Positions 21,163-31,170 are shown, numbered from the stretch's first letter. The stretch is 64,000 nucleotides of DNA from Pythium myriotylum (GCA_023091665.1 JALJCQ010000012.1:3224001-3288000); one strand, 5' to 3'. The notes: generated by a model not told the origin, from the sequence alone. Translations and numbers: made by a program.

Positions 21163-22125
21163 GTGTATCTCAACACGTGGAGACAGTGGAAAGAGTTCTG
21201 CGCACGATATACGCTCCCAATCTGGCTCCACCCGGACGACTTCGACGGGCAATCCCTTCAGCTCACTCTGTTCGCACTTGATCGCTGGCGCTCCGACACG
21301 TCGCCTTATCCAATGCGGTATGAGACCATACGCAACAAACTCAGCCATATCGGATGGTGTCATCGCCTGGCTGCCGGCTTCAGCCCTCAACTCCAACCTC
21401 AGCACAAGCTCGTGTTCGACGGCCTCCGCCGCGTCAGTGGACCACCCACAACACGTGGCGCCGTCACCCACGCGATGCTCTCAGCCATCGTCAACCACGT
21501 CGACTACCAGTTCGCCCACCACCGTGTCATCTGTGGGGCTACGCTGCTGGGCTTCCACTTTTGCCTGAGAGGATCCGAGTACTTGGCGACCAACGGACGT
21601 CACTACCGCTACTGTCTTCAAGTCGGCGATGTTCATGTACTCGACGCTCACGGCAGCCCCACACTCAGCTACAGCCAAGCCCACACGGTGAAAGTAGTGT
21701 TGAGAGGCAGCAAGACCGATCAAGTTGGCCACTCAACGTCCAGATCCCTATGCAAATCAACAAGACCACCGCTGTGCCCAGTATTCGGCGCGATCTTGTT
21801 GCTGCTCAACGCCAAGGTCATTGGCTTGCGCCAATCAGACCCAATCTGCTCTATCAACACCTCAACCATGCTATCAACATCAGCTATGTCGAAGATCATC
21901 AAGTGGTCTGCTGCTCAAGTGAACCTGAACCCATCACAATACTCGACGCATTCACTCCGAGCCGGAGGTGCTACGGCACTGCATGAGGCAGATACACCAA
22001 TCGACACGATCAAGCAACATGGTCGGTGGAAGTCAAATGCTTATCAACGGTACCTCCGTTCACAACCGCGCACCAACGCCCCGCTACTAACATCGCGCTT
22101 TGACAAACGTGCATCAATGCCATGA
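21163..22125 (+). CDS. tyrosine recombinase of the DIRS-like element
   Basis: About 320 residues; the true start may be somewhat upstream, since the frame is already open inside the RNase H end (SLADSSRR before VYLNTWRQW). All tyrosine-recombinase residues are visible: Arg in CLRGSEY, Lys in GSKTDQ, His-x-x-Arg in THSLRAGG, His/Trp in QHGRWKS and the nucleophile Tyr in NAYQRYL. The N-terminal half is the SAM-like core-binding domain. In DIRS elements this enzyme integrates a circular DNA copy without target duplication. The ORF appears uninterrupted although the upstream RT is dead, so it is the best preserved gene of the element. Confidence 0.85.
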   Translation: MYLNTWRQWKEFCARYTLPIWLHPDDFDGQSLQLTLFALDRWRSDTSPYPMRYETIRNKLSHIGWCHRLAAGFSPQLQPQHKLVFDGLRRVSGPPTTRGAVTHAMLSAIVNHVDYQFAHHRVICGATLLGFHFCLRGSEYLATNGRHYRYCLQVGDVHVLDAHGSPTLSYSQAHTVKVVLRGSKTDQVGHSTSRSLCKSTRPPLCPVFGAILLLLNAKVIGLRQSDPICSINTSTMLSTSAMSKIIKWSAAQVNLNPSQYSTHSLRAGGATALHEADTPIDTIKQHGRWKSNAYQRYLRSQPRTNAPLLTSRFDKRASMP

Positions 22126-22663
22126 TCACGGCCGGCATCGACCATTAAGGGGCGACGCGAGCGTCCAACGCTCACGCTGTCCGATACCGTCTAACGATGA
22201 TCAATGCAAGTCCACGTTTGTTCCCCACGCGAGAGGAGTTTGATGAAAACGGTGGTAATACGACGGAAAATATTCAAACTTCTTCAACTTGTACGCAGCT
22301 GAGGACCTCGACGAAACTTGCTGTCGCGATAGAGCCTTAAAGAAACTTCTTACGTTTATTCAACTCGTTCGAGCAAATCCGGGTGAACTGAACACTGCTG
22401 GAGCCAGTATGGTCCGAAAAAGATCGAATTACCCACAAATTTCACACAACACGTGTTCAAATTTTCGATTTCGTCAGAGCGGGATAAAGAATTCTATTTT
22501 CACAAACCAAAACGCGCTGCAAGGATAAAATTGCGTTGTCACCAACCGCTGCACAAGAATTCCTCGGGATAACCATGGAAAAGCCAACTCGAACGTACGA
22601 TTGGCGCACAGATACAGATGACTACCTGATCAACACCGTCGCACAAACTATCAAAATTGTTCG
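22126..22663. other. 3' flank of the DIRS-like element, no gene
   Basis: It should hold the right terminus of the element, but I could not match it to the left end (12091-12476). A 42-codon frame (22575-22703) crosses the junction into the right arm and has no recognisable feature. Confidence 0.35.
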
Positions 22664-23126
22664 TGTCCTCGTCAACGCGGACAGTTGTTTCTTGGCCAGC
22701 TAGAATCTTCCCATGCTAATAGGTAAGCCGAACCCAATGATACGGGTCGTCTATCCTCCTCACCCACGCGATAAACACAAACTCCATCTGTGAGTCTTGT
22801 CGACACTGGACTGTCCTGCAAGGGGAAAGCCGCAGTCAGCATGTCGATCTCCCAGATGGTCTCCACAAAGGCGCATACGAGGACAGCGCATCCTTCAACT
22901 CACCCACGAAATACTCAGAGATCCAGAAATACCAACGCACCAGAAGGATACACGTCGGCAACTGGACAACTCAACGAACGCAACCCGCACCTGCATCTTC
23001 CACTCGAGCAAGGGGCCTTAAAACCCGACAGTGCGTCAACACAGCCTCAACACAGCCACGAGGTGCTCGACTCAGCCGCACAAGTCACCCCATCAAAGTT
23101 GCCACTCGCCAGCCACTGCTGCCTCA

Positions 23127-23136
23127 GCTCACTTCC
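23127..23136 (+). promoter_or_regulatory. putative initiator
   Basis: GCTCACTTCC, 53 bases before the ATG at 23180, mirrors 11530-11539. It fits the oomycete initiator without a clear flanking element. Confidence 0.45.
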
Positions 23137-23179
23137 GATCTTACCATCGCCTGCCCAGAGCGCCACTACCTCACGCGCC

Positions 23180-25090
23180 ATGGTCAACATCGGGCCGCTC
23201 ACTGCCGTCGCGACGGTCTGCTTCGTCGCCGCTAGCACCTCTTCCGTCGCAGCGCAGAACGGAGTCGTCCACGCGGCCAACATCCCAACCCCTTCCACGC
23301 CCAAGCCATCGGCTACGGTCAAGCCTGCAACACCTGTCAAACAGACTACTGGGGCCACAACACCGAGCGCCGCTGCGCCGAAGGCAGCAACATCACCGGC
23401 AACAGCAGCTCCAGTCCCCGCCAAAGCTCAGACCAAGCCGCCGGTCGGAGCGCCGCCAGCAGCCAAGCCAACGCCCACGCCAGCAGCCCCGACCCCAGCC
23501 AAGCCGGCGCCTGCCGGCGCGAAGCCCCCCACCGCTTCTTCGCCGCCCGCTGGAGCTAAAACGCCAGCTCCCTCCGCCAACGCCGGCACGTGGTTTTCCA
23601 ATTTTAAAGCCAAGCCCACGGACAGCGCCTGCTACCGCCGTGCAGCTTTCTACCACAACAAGCAATGCCCAGTGGGATTCAACTACGACCACGCCCTCAT
23701 GTGCTGGGCGCAGTGCCCCATCGAGTATCCTGGCCCGTGCGGCATGGAATGCCTGCCGCAAGGCAAGGACTACACGCTCGAGATCCTCACCAAGGTGAGC
23801 GCCGTCACCAACGTCGTCCTAACTGCAGCCACAGGCGGCTTCTTTGGTGAGCTTGCGAAGGCTGCCAAGGGAGTCCAGATCGGCGTCGCATGCGCACAGA
23901 AAATCTACGACGTCACGCAGAAGGTCATGGGGTACCTCGATGATCTACAGACCCAGGGCAAGCTCACGACTCGCGAAGAGGTCAAGATCCTCGTCGATAA
24001 GACCGACTTTGTGGTATACGACCTGCCCGTCGCTGTTGCTACTTGCATCGGTGTGCCCATCCCCAAGGCGCTAGATAACACCAACGACATCCTTGGCGTC
24101 GTCAAGCCTCTCGTCATCGCCATCATCGACGGCAAATTCTCCAAGACCAACCTCAAGGACAAGCTCAACTTCGTCAACATGTTCAAGAAAGCCTCGACAT
24201 CGACCACAACAACCGCGCAGGCCGGCGCAAAGAAGCTGCCCGAGCTCACCGATAAAGACGTTCAGAGCATCATCTCGGCCGGCACTACATGCGGTGGCAG
24301 GATCAAAGACTTCATCGACAAGGTGAAGGACAAGGTGCAGGAAATCATGAGCGACGACCCCAAGACCCCGCTTGAGACGTTGCAGTTCCTCGTGCTCAAC
24401 TCGCCTCTCGTTCTCAACGAGCTGCCGGCCGCCACGACCGGGTGCTGGCAAGAGAATGCTCCAGACAAAGTCAACTCCAGCGGTGCTTTCATCACAGCCG
24501 TGCAGGTCATGATCGACAAGGTCATCGCCTCGGCCTTCGACGTCAAGAAAACGCTGATCGACATCAAAAAGTACCGCCTCATCATCGCGCAGCTCTCCCT
24601 TGATGCCATCGCTATCTTTGACCCGACGGGCATCGCGTCCATGGTGCGCAACTTTCTCATGCCCATGTGCAAAGTCACTGGGTTCCCGGCGCCGATCGCT
24701 GACGGTCCGGCTGACAAGGCACTCGGTATGGAGACCGACGGCAAGGCGTTCGAAGGCGCCACGGGCACGTGGAAAGCAGTAGGCGACAAAACACTCTCCA
24801 TCACGTTCACCAGCAAGGACAAGTACCCTGTCAAGGTCAACATCCGGTCGGGCGGCTTGAAGGAGTTCCAAGTGGAGGTGCCAGTGGGTCAGGCCGTGAC
24901 GTTCAAGGAGACTCTCGACAAATTCGCCAACAAGACGCTCTACTTGGATCGCTGGCGCAAAGGCCTCTTCGGCATCCCTGGCAAAGGCGGCGGCTCGCTC
25001 GCGCTCTGGGTGCCCAACAACGCAGCCGGCTCGCTCCACCTCGACGTGCCCATCCAAATCACGCACTTCTTCGACAAGACCCCAAAGTAA
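23180..25090 (+). CDS. secreted cysteine-motif protein family, member 4 (twin of 9576-11486)
   Basis: 636 residues, the same architecture as its inverted twin: signal peptide to VAAQ, Pro/Ala linker, WFSNFKAKPTDSACYRR, CWAQCPIEYPGPCGMEC, helical middle and C-terminal LYLDRWRKGLFGIPG domain ending KFF-like (HFFDKTPK). Two residue differences from the twin were seen. The ATG is chosen from the signal peptide; the frame is open from 22790 on both arms because of base composition. The two twins are transcribed away from the transposon block (head to head). Secreted location inferred; function unknown. Confidence 0.9.
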   Translation: MVNIGPLTAVATVCFVAASTSSVAAQNGVVHAANIPTPSTPKPSATVKPATPVKQTTGATTPSAAAPKAATSPATAAPVPAKAQTKPPVGAPPAAKPTPTPAAPTPAKPAPAGAKPPTASSPPAGAKTPAPSANAGTWFSNFKAKPTDSACYRRAAFYHNKQCPVGFNYDHALMCWAQCPIEYPGPCGMECLPQGKDYTLEILTKVSAVTNVVLTAATGGFFGELAKAAKGVQIGVACAQKIYDVTQKVMGYLDDLQTQGKLTTREEVKILVDKTDFVVYDLPVAVATCIGVPIPKALDNTNDILGVVKPLVIAIIDGKFSKTNLKDKLNFVNMFKKASTSTTTTAQAGAKKLPELTDKDVQSIISAGTTCGGRIKDFIDKVKDKVQEIMSDDPKTPLETLQFLVLNSPLVLNELPAATTGCWQENAPDKVNSSGAFITAVQVMIDKVIASAFDVKKTLIDIKKYRLIIAQLSLDAIAIFDPTGIASMVRNFLMPMCKVTGFPAPIADGPADKALGMETDGKAFEGATGTWKAVGDKTLSITFTSKDKYPVKVNIRSGGLKEFQVEVPVGQAVTFKETLDKFANKTLYLDRWRKGLFGIPGKGGGSLALWVPNNAAGSLHLDVPIQITHFFDKTPK

Positions 25091-25312
25091 TCGTTCTCTC
25101 GTGGCTTCGATTTACAATAGGATTGGTTGTGCGGCTCTGTCCATGGACAGACCCCATTAGTGTCGGCTTGTTTAGAGATACGCTAGCAATGTAGCTTGGT
25201 TTTGCATAGATTTCGCTGCTCGTATCATCATCACAGTAAAATTTGCGAACGTTCGATCCGAGTCCCATCATTCCCACAGGTCCCAACACACCTTCCCCCG
25301 CGGCTGTACAGA

Positions 25313-26058
25313 ACAAAGTCAACTCAATCCTGGCTCGGATGTTGAAAACGTTTGGGTGTGTCAAGCCATGGGATAGCCGCAAAATGGTGGATGGATGATT
25401 CAGAACGCAGTTTTCATGGATCGAAGGATGGGTGGGCAACTTGAGCACCCATCCATCCGGTGCAGCCGATTTGGCCTCTAGCAAGTCAACATGACTTGGA
25501 GCGTGCAGTCTCATGATGAAGAATATCAAAATCTTCTTCATCATGAGACTGCACGCTCCGAGTCGCCATTGCATTGCATTGGAATTGAATGGTCTTAAGA
25601 GTCCATTAAGTTTCAATGCTCGTACTCTAGGAAGGGTTGTCAGCGTTGGGATACACTATCGACCCACCCAACACGTGTACCTAACTGGTGATGCACCTGA
25701 TCGAAAGAATTCGAACTCCGATGAGTGATGTGATGGACGTATCGTAGCTACCCGGGTGTGGGCGAAGGCTCGGAAACCGACGCCAACGGCGACAACTTCG
25801 CCAGGCTGGAAAAAAAAATAAACGAAAAGAAGTGGTTTGCATGAAGGGCCGAATATCACCATTTCGAATCCCATTGTATCGGCTTTGGCCAGGCTTCACC
25901 GAATCGATTTTTGCGACTCCGCCTCGACTTCGTTAGGACTAACTTTTCCTGGAAATGGTGTGGCCAAGGTACAGTATATCGCTTGTAGAAACTACAAGTG
26001 ACTTCAGCTTTATAACCGGACAAATGTATCCTATTCAAATCTCGACACGGACAGCAGC
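25313..26058. other. intergenic with palindromes
   Basis: No gene is supported. It contains the perfect palindrome at 25498-25559 and an imperfect one at about 25572-25616 (gcattggaattgaatgg... / ...ccattaagtttcaatgc, about 16 of 20 paired). Confidence 0.4.
25498..25559. repeat. perfect palindrome, 26-bp stem, 10-nt loop
   Basis: Left arm 25498-25523 (ggagcgtgcagtctcatgat...), loop tatcaaaatc, right arm 25534-25559 exact reverse complement. Confidence 0.9.
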
Positions 26059-28119
26059 CTACTCTACTACGTTCACAGTTGGTACACTGCTATCTAGAAA
26101 AATAAAATTGAGATGTACAGTTTTCATGGTTTCGCATAGTGCCCTAGCATGAAATCCATTCTGTCCTACTTCGGGGTCACCGGGGGGGGCTGGCGTCGCC
26201 TTCACCTCTTTATCGAAGAACTTGGTCTTGTTGATAGGCACTGTCAGAGTCAACTCGCCGCTCGAGGTGTCCGGCACCCGCACCAGCAATGATCCGCCAC
26301 CAGTGCCCGGAAGGCGGAATAGACCCGGTCGTGTGCGGTCGAGGTACAGTGTTTTGCCCTTCAAAGCAGTTAGGGGCTGGTTCCAGTTCACCGTCGCGCC
26401 TATCGGGACCTCCACCTTCGCCACCTTTTTACCACCGGAGTAAACGTTCACCGTGACATCGTACTTGTCGGTGCTTTTAAAGACGATCTTGAGTTTTCCG
26501 TCACCAACGGCCTTCCACGTCCCTACAGAGCCTGCAAAGGCTTTTTGAACGATCTGAAGACCAAGAGCCTTATCTGCTGGACCATCCGCAATCGCAGCAC
26601 GGTATTGGGTAGGACTACAAATGGGCTGCACGAGGGTACTAATCAACCCGGCAATGCCAACTGGAGCGAGGGCTTCAAGACCACTCAAAGCCATTCGCGC
26701 GATCGTCAACTTGTAGGTTTTAATCGTGGCAAGTGTCCCTTTCTCGTTGAATGCGGAGTCGAGGATCTGGTCGACAATCAATTGGGTGGCGGTGATAATC
26801 TTGTCTTCCGTCTCGAGTCCTGCTGGGGAGTTGTCTGATGTACGCGACTGTACTGCGGCCGGAAGGTCTTTAGTGACGATGTCCGAGTTGAGAACAACAT
26901 ACTGGAGATACTCGATGTCGATTTTTGGCTGGCTCTTCATGATGTTTTTTACATGGATTTCCACCGCCTTGAGGTATTTCTTCAAGGTTATGCCGCACGT
27001 GCTGCCTGCCTTAGATAGATCACTGATATCTTTTTGTGTCCAAGCTGGGAGCGAGGCGGCTAATTCGATGGTTGCGTTCGGTGCAGAAGTCGCTTCGGAT
27101 TTGCTGGCGAACTTTTTGAACCACTCGAGGTACTTGAGATAGTTCTTGATATCCTGCTTCGTCACCTTCTGTTCGATGATCGCGAGGAGCACAGGCTTCA
27201 CTGTTTTCACGACGGTTCCAGTCATGTTGAACGCCTGAGATGGCTCCTGGCCAAGACAGCTAGCTATAGCAAGTGGCAAGTCGTACACGACCAGGTCGAT
27301 CTGCTCTACAGCTTGTGCAAACTGTTCACGCGTACTGAGCAGCTTCGTTGAGCTCAAGTCGTCCAAGACTTGGTAGATACGACTACCCACGTCAAAGACT
27401 TGGCGAGCGCAGTTGACACCACGCGTGACTCCCTTTGCTGCCGTGAACAGAGATCCAAATATGCCACTAGTGGCGGCCTTGACTGCGGCTCCAACGACGT
27501 CCGTGGCGTGCTTCGCTGCGTGTAGTGTACAGTCCTTGTTCTGACGAATGCACTCCATGCCACATTGCACAGGGAATTCGATCGGGCATTCCGCCCAACA
27601 AACCGCCTTCTCGTCGTATACGAATCCTGGAGGACACGCCTTTGCCTTGGGAAAGGTGGCTCGGCGCCAACATGATTTTTCGTCGCTGGTTTGGATTTGG
27701 TAGGCAACCCAGGTTTTGTCGGCAGCAAGAGTAGCGCCGGGTTTGTTTGTCGTCGCAGGTGTTACGGGGGTCCCAGCAATGGGACTAGGTTTGCCTGGCG
27801 TTGCTAGATTCGTTGGGGGCTTAGCAGGTGTTACTGCTGGCTTGGCAGGGGCTGGTGCAGCTTGGGGTTTTGCGGGGCTTGGAGCAACTGGCGATATGGT
27901 GGGGGCTGGTTGTACGGGGGGACTTGTGGACAAGGCCACTACCGACTTGACGGGAGCTCGAGCCGGCTTCACAGGAACTAGAGTGGGTTTGGCCACCGGC
28001 GGGGTGAGCTCACGAGCCTCATCTAGGGGAATGTTGGGGGCATGCACAGGTGCATTCTGGGCATCAACCAACCTGGCGGTGCAACACACGACAACAGATA
28101 GTACCGAGATCCGGACCAT
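26059..28119 (-). CDS. secreted cysteine-motif protein family, member 5 (divergent)
   Basis: 686 residues from the ATG at 28119 (MVRISVLSVVVCCTARLVDAQ, signal peptide). The frame extends 8 codons further upstream. The linker is rich in Pro/Ala/Thr. The core is more diverged: WVAYQIQTSDEKSCWRR, ACPPGFVYDEKAVCWAEC, PIEFPVQCGMECIRQNKDC. The C-terminal domain keeps ADGPADKALGLQIVQKAF and LYLDRTRPGLFRLPGTGGG (RTRPGLF in place of RWRKGLF). After the usual KFFDKE end it has an extra tail of about 40 residues, so the family stop has been lost or moved. A putative initiator stands about 45 bases upstream. Secretion inferred, function unknown. Confidence 0.88.
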   Translation of the reverse strand: MVRISVLSVVVCCTARLVDAQNAPVHAPNIPLDEARELTPPVAKPTLVPVKPARAPVKSVVALSTSPPVQPAPTISPVAPSPAKPQAAPAPAKPAVTPAKPPTNLATPGKPSPIAGTPVTPATTNKPGATLAADKTWVAYQIQTSDEKSCWRRATFPKAKACPPGFVYDEKAVCWAECPIEFPVQCGMECIRQNKDCTLHAAKHATDVVGAAVKAATSGIFGSLFTAAKGVTRGVNCARQVFDVGSRIYQVLDDLSSTKLLSTREQFAQAVEQIDLVVYDLPLAIASCLGQEPSQAFNMTGTVVKTVKPVLLAIIEQKVTKQDIKNYLKYLEWFKKFASKSEATSAPNATIELAASLPAWTQKDISDLSKAGSTCGITLKKYLKAVEIHVKNIMKSQPKIDIEYLQYVVLNSDIVTKDLPAAVQSRTSDNSPAGLETEDKIITATQLIVDQILDSAFNEKGTLATIKTYKLTIARMALSGLEALAPVGIAGLISTLVQPICSPTQYRAAIADGPADKALGLQIVQKAFAGSVGTWKAVGDGKLKIVFKSTDKYDVTVNVYSGGKKVAKVEVPIGATVNWNQPLTALKGKTLYLDRTRPGLFRLPGTGGGSLLVRVPDTSSGELTLTVPINKTKFFDKEVKATPAPPGDPEVGQNGFHARALCETMKTVHLNFIFLDSSVPTVNVVE

Positions 28120-28146
28120 CGCGCTTTGTGGCTCTTCGTCCAAGCG

Positions 28147-28166
28147 CGCAGATTTTAGAGTGAGTG
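28147..28166 (-). promoter_or_regulatory. weak putative initiator
   Basis: Minus-strand TCACTCACTCTAAAATCTGC lies about 45 bases before the ATG at 28119, the same spacing as the stronger promoters of its paralogs. The match to the consensus is only partial. Confidence 0.35.
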
Positions 28167-29117
28167 AATAAAAACTCGAAAAGGATCGGCGTGCCGGACC
28201 ATTGACTATTAATACCCGCGACGTGATTCATGGATAATCACTTCAGCCATCAAAATCTCAGCTGTTACGATCGGCTTCTATGCTTCAATACTAGAAAATT
28301 CGGTTTCGCAGGTATTTCCATTTCGCAAGAGCACCCTTCACCAGCCATGAACTGCCAGGTTTCTGCAAACTGCAACGATGGTATCGTGGTAATATTGAGG
28401 ATTTCATCCGCTCCCTCTGCTGCGTTTTGATATTTGCTATCAGTACTATTCTTTCTGTTCGAGACCGAACGTCGAAGGGTGCCTACGGATGTCGCTGCCA
28501 TGGTCAATTGAGCCACTTCCTCAAATATAGCGTGCGGAATCTTGGCGAGTACATGGACAGAGACATTTGCCAATTTTTTCACCTTTGGATTACCGCATTA
28601 TCTTTATTCTTCGAGGCTAACGTCGTTGGGATTCCGACAGATGAGGACGGGAAGTTCACATTGCAGCAACTGGGCGGATCATATTCGATTACTTGGTTTG
28701 GCGTCAAAGAAGAGCCATACCAGGACAATTCCGGAAGATCGCTCACGTACCCTCTAGTTGCTTGAGTGAACTTTGGATCGGTATGTGCGAGTCTGAAACA
28801 GGAAAAACGCTGGCATGATAACCTGTTTCTTCGTTTAGTAACTAAACTGTGCTTTGGTTCTACGATGTGGGCTGCTGCGTGAACTCGATCCTCACGTCTG
28901 TTCAGGTTAATCTGATGACTCGGTTCTTGTTGCATTCAGGAAGAACATGTGGATGTCCTGTCCTGTTCACTTGACGAGCAGGTGGTTGCAGATGTTGATG
29001 GTCGATTCCCAGACACTCTTGTGGCCCAGGAGACCTCGATTCATCTCATCCTCACGTTGTGGATTCGAAGGATAGGATACTGTACCATCGAGTTTGCTGC
29101 GCTATTAATAGTGTTCA
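28167..29117. other. intergenic, unassigned ORFs
   Basis: A minus frame of 105 codons (28265-28582) and a plus frame of 112 codons (28427-28765) overlap. Neither shows a motif, signal peptide or promoter I can defend. Possibly transposon remains. Confidence 0.3.
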
Positions 29118-29139
29118 CCCCCCCCCCCCCCCCCCCCCC
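29118..29139. repeat. poly-C tract (about 22 C)
   Basis: Uninterrupted C run. Its length in the assembly may be unreliable. Confidence 0.8.
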
Positions 29140-29270
29140 TTTGGCTTGATTACTGCATGATTGGAGCCTTTTCCACAAGCCACGAGGCACTCCCAGATGG
29201 CTACTAAATTCATCCATCACAGCATTGGGGCCCAAAGTTGGGGTGGATGAATCTAGAAACGATTACATAG

Positions 29271-29346
29271 GGGGATCGCGGGAGGAAATTCACGAAACTC
29301 CACGAATTGGGGAGCTTACTACAGTAGATTTTCTCCCGCGATCCCC
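29271..29346. repeat. inverted repeat, 19-bp stem with one mismatch, 38-nt loop
   Basis: ggggatcgcgggaggaaat (29271-29289) pairs with attttctcccgcgatcccc (29328-29346). Confidence 0.8.
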
Positions 29347-30512
29347 ACATGTGATTTTTAATCAAGCCGGATATTGCAGCTGTCAAGTCAGACCATAAAC
29401 TAGGGTGTGAACAGTCCCATGTCAGTTTTCGCCAAGACAGCTGGTGGCAACGGGGTGATACAGTGGTACAGCATTCTGCTCTGATCAACTGCTGTTCGTA
29501 TCAGTCGCAAACTAGGACGCACCCCAATAGTAATTATGGTGCGTCAAGACAGTTGGCTGGGCAGCCGGCTATCCAGATACAGTTTACTTGAACGAGGTTC
29601 ACTTGCCAATACAGTGTACGTGACTAATAATAGATGGTGAATCTCCGGAGCTTACGTCATGTGCCCGCGACAGTTTTATGAATCGTCGAGTCTATCCCTT
29701 TCGGTTTTGACGGATGGTGGGTGTTGCTCGATCAACCTGGCACATCCTGGATGATACCTTGAAGAAGCCGTGCCGTGAAACCCGGATTGTGTACGATGTT
29801 CAAGCAAGAACACCTCCCAAGGTGTTTTTTGCCGCTGGAAATTACAAAAGATATTGAAAAAAAATACAGAGAAAACGTGGAAAATACAGATGGTAGGTCA
29901 TCCCTCCTAGCGATTAGCAGATTAGCAGGGGGTGTCGCGCGATAGCACCGGAGCGGAGCGGAGGTTGTGGGCGTGGGTCCTGCAAGCGGCAGACGGCGTA
30001 CTCACAAACCTGCGGTGAATGTGCAATCGAGTTTTGAGCCACCAGAGCGTAGCGAAGCTCCTCCCAACAGCGAGCAACAGCGAAGCGAGCACTTTGATGT
30101 CGCCTATCCTCATACCCGGTCGCTGATTGGCTAAAATCGTGGTTCTCTGTGCAAATGACGGTCTCTCTGGAGATTCCCGGTAGACTCGAAATTACATAGG
30201 AATTTTGGTGGAAACCCAACTCTGAACACCAAATTCTGGGGTTCAGAGTTGGGTTTTCAATCCATGACCGCAAGGACTCCGATGTTTCCCACGACACACA
30301 ACCGCTGCAGCCAGACATAGACCTCCTCACTGAAATCCACAACGTCACCCATCATTAAGACACACTCCACCGAGCTGACCGTAAGCGGAGTTGATCAGAG
30401 TAAGCCCCGGGTAACTGACGCTAGGAAGGTCGCCTCGGATCGCCATAGTGTCTAACACAAAAAAATAAAGTACACCTATCGTTGTTTACACAGTTGTAAC
30501 AATAGAATCCAC
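29347..30512. other. intergenic, no supported gene
   Basis: A minus frame of 144 codons (29914-30348) has no recognised feature. An inverted repeat with a 16-bp perfect stem and a 13-nt loop lies at 30212-30256 (aaacccaactctgaac). Confidence 0.35.
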
Positions 30513-30572
30513 AATAGAGAGTTCTAGCCATGGCGCCTACTTCAAAATAGAGAGTTCTAGCCATGGCGCCTA
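30513..30572. repeat. 27-bp direct repeat, two copies 6 bp apart
   Basis: The unit aatagagagttctagccatg... is present at 30513-30539 and 30546-30572 without a difference. Confidence 0.85.
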
Positions 30573-30659
30573 TGGCTCCACCTTCAAGTGAGTAATTTGG
30601 CTGATCTTCTTCAGAACAACAGATGAGCTCAGTGCTTGCGGGCACATGTCAAGATGGAT

Positions 30660-31170
30660 GGCTTAGGAAAGCCCGACTATATTCTGACGGAGGCGCCAGG
30701 GGCAACCCTGGAGTGGCCGGTAGCAGCAGCGTCCTACTCGAGTGACAATCGCCAGAGGCAGAGTGGACGCTCACATGCTGGGCAAAAACGAGGCAGAACG
30801 CAATGCCCTGTACTGTACAGGGCATTGCGTTCTGCCTCGTTTTGTACGCCATGGTACAGCCTGTACCATGGCGTACGCGGATGCGTGTGGCGGAGTGAAA
30901 ACCAGACAGTTGACATCACCTTTATCGGAGACAGCAAACGAATACTGACACAGATCACGGACCTCACCAGCTGCAAACCCGGACAATTAGGTCCACACCG
31001 TCGACGAACAACCCGACTCCTGGGCTCGGTCGCTCTGATGACGGTCTGGCACACGCACCCAACCGGCAACAAGATAATAGCCAACGATCTCGAGAACGTG
31101 GATATGGATACAGGGAAAGCCCACCACGCGACCGCAGTATCGACAGACATCGACAGAATGAGGTTTCAAT
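30660..31170 (+). pseudogene. RNase H remnant (non-LTR retrotransposon), interrupted by palindromes
   Basis: Plus-strand pieces in different frames recall RNase HI: GARGNPGVAGS near 30690 (glycine loop), AKNEAERNAL near 30783 (catalytic Glu motif NxAExxAL) and VDITFIGDSKRILTQI near 30910 (catalytic Asp). Two abutting palindromes (30785-30876) sit exactly between the Glu motif and the next segment, and the left arm of the first is itself the Glu-motif coding sequence. Frame breaks rule out function. It lies back to back with the intact RNase H at 31343-31942. Confidence 0.6.
30785..30876. repeat. two abutting perfect palindromes (28-bp and 15-bp stems)
   Basis: The first has arms 30785-30812 and 30816-30843 with loop ctg. 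The second has arms 30844-30858 (gtacgccatggtaca) and 30862-30876 with loop gcc. Both are exact, with no base between them. Confidence 0.95.

Larger units (their letters stand above)
14491..21568 (+). pseudogene. DIRS-like reverse transcriptase and RNase H, split by Copia
   Basis: The N-terminal part lies at 14533-15199. One frameshift near 15030 precedes GCIPKKDVDPTQEVRLIHDL, the RT fingers motif with SFPRDGSVN. Copia interrupts after ARRI. The frame resumes at 19832 with MMKGDVKGAIRHIP (motif A Asp), LPFGWTGSPAHYG (motif B) and YVWVDDHVLI (VDD catalytic motif C). RNase H follows with HLFMDASDEGL (Asp), INVRESLSV (Glu), RCWLDNMSAV (Asp) and LPGAVNILADRGSR (Asp). The frame overlaps the recombinase gene at its 3' end, which is common in DIRS elements. 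Copia insertion plus the frameshift abolish function. Confidence 0.8.
12091..22663 (+). mobile_element. DIRS-like tyrosine-recombinase retrotransposon, decayed, with nested Copia
   Basis: Gene order is gag-like (12477-14490), reverse transcriptase/RNase H (14491-21568, split by Copia at 15200-19831) and tyrosine recombinase (21163-22125), all on the plus strand. This is the DIRS order, with the recombinase replacing a DDE integrase. I found no LTRs and could not identify the terminal or split repeats, so the outer limits are only the edges of the inverted arms. Removing Copia and one copy of its 5-bp target duplication joins the RT halves in frame (RRI to EDLQDRFPG). Frameshifts in gag and in RT make it non-autonomous. 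Confidence 0.8.
22664..25312. repeat. right arm of the near-identical inverted repeat
   Basis: Reverse complement of 9355-12003, covering the twin secreted gene, its upstream region and about 220 bases downstream. The outer edge is near 25312 (tgtacagccgcgg). See the left arm. Confidence 0.9.

Noticed and set aside
22790..23179. upstream extension of the secreted twin genes to 766 codons
   Set aside because: It would bury the signal peptide inside the protein, and an initiator lies between the extended start and the chosen ATG.
29930..30120. tRNA-like folding
   Set aside because: GC-rich repeats of gagc/gaagc motifs, but no A/B box pair or cloverleaf could be fitted. No tRNA gene was found in the window.
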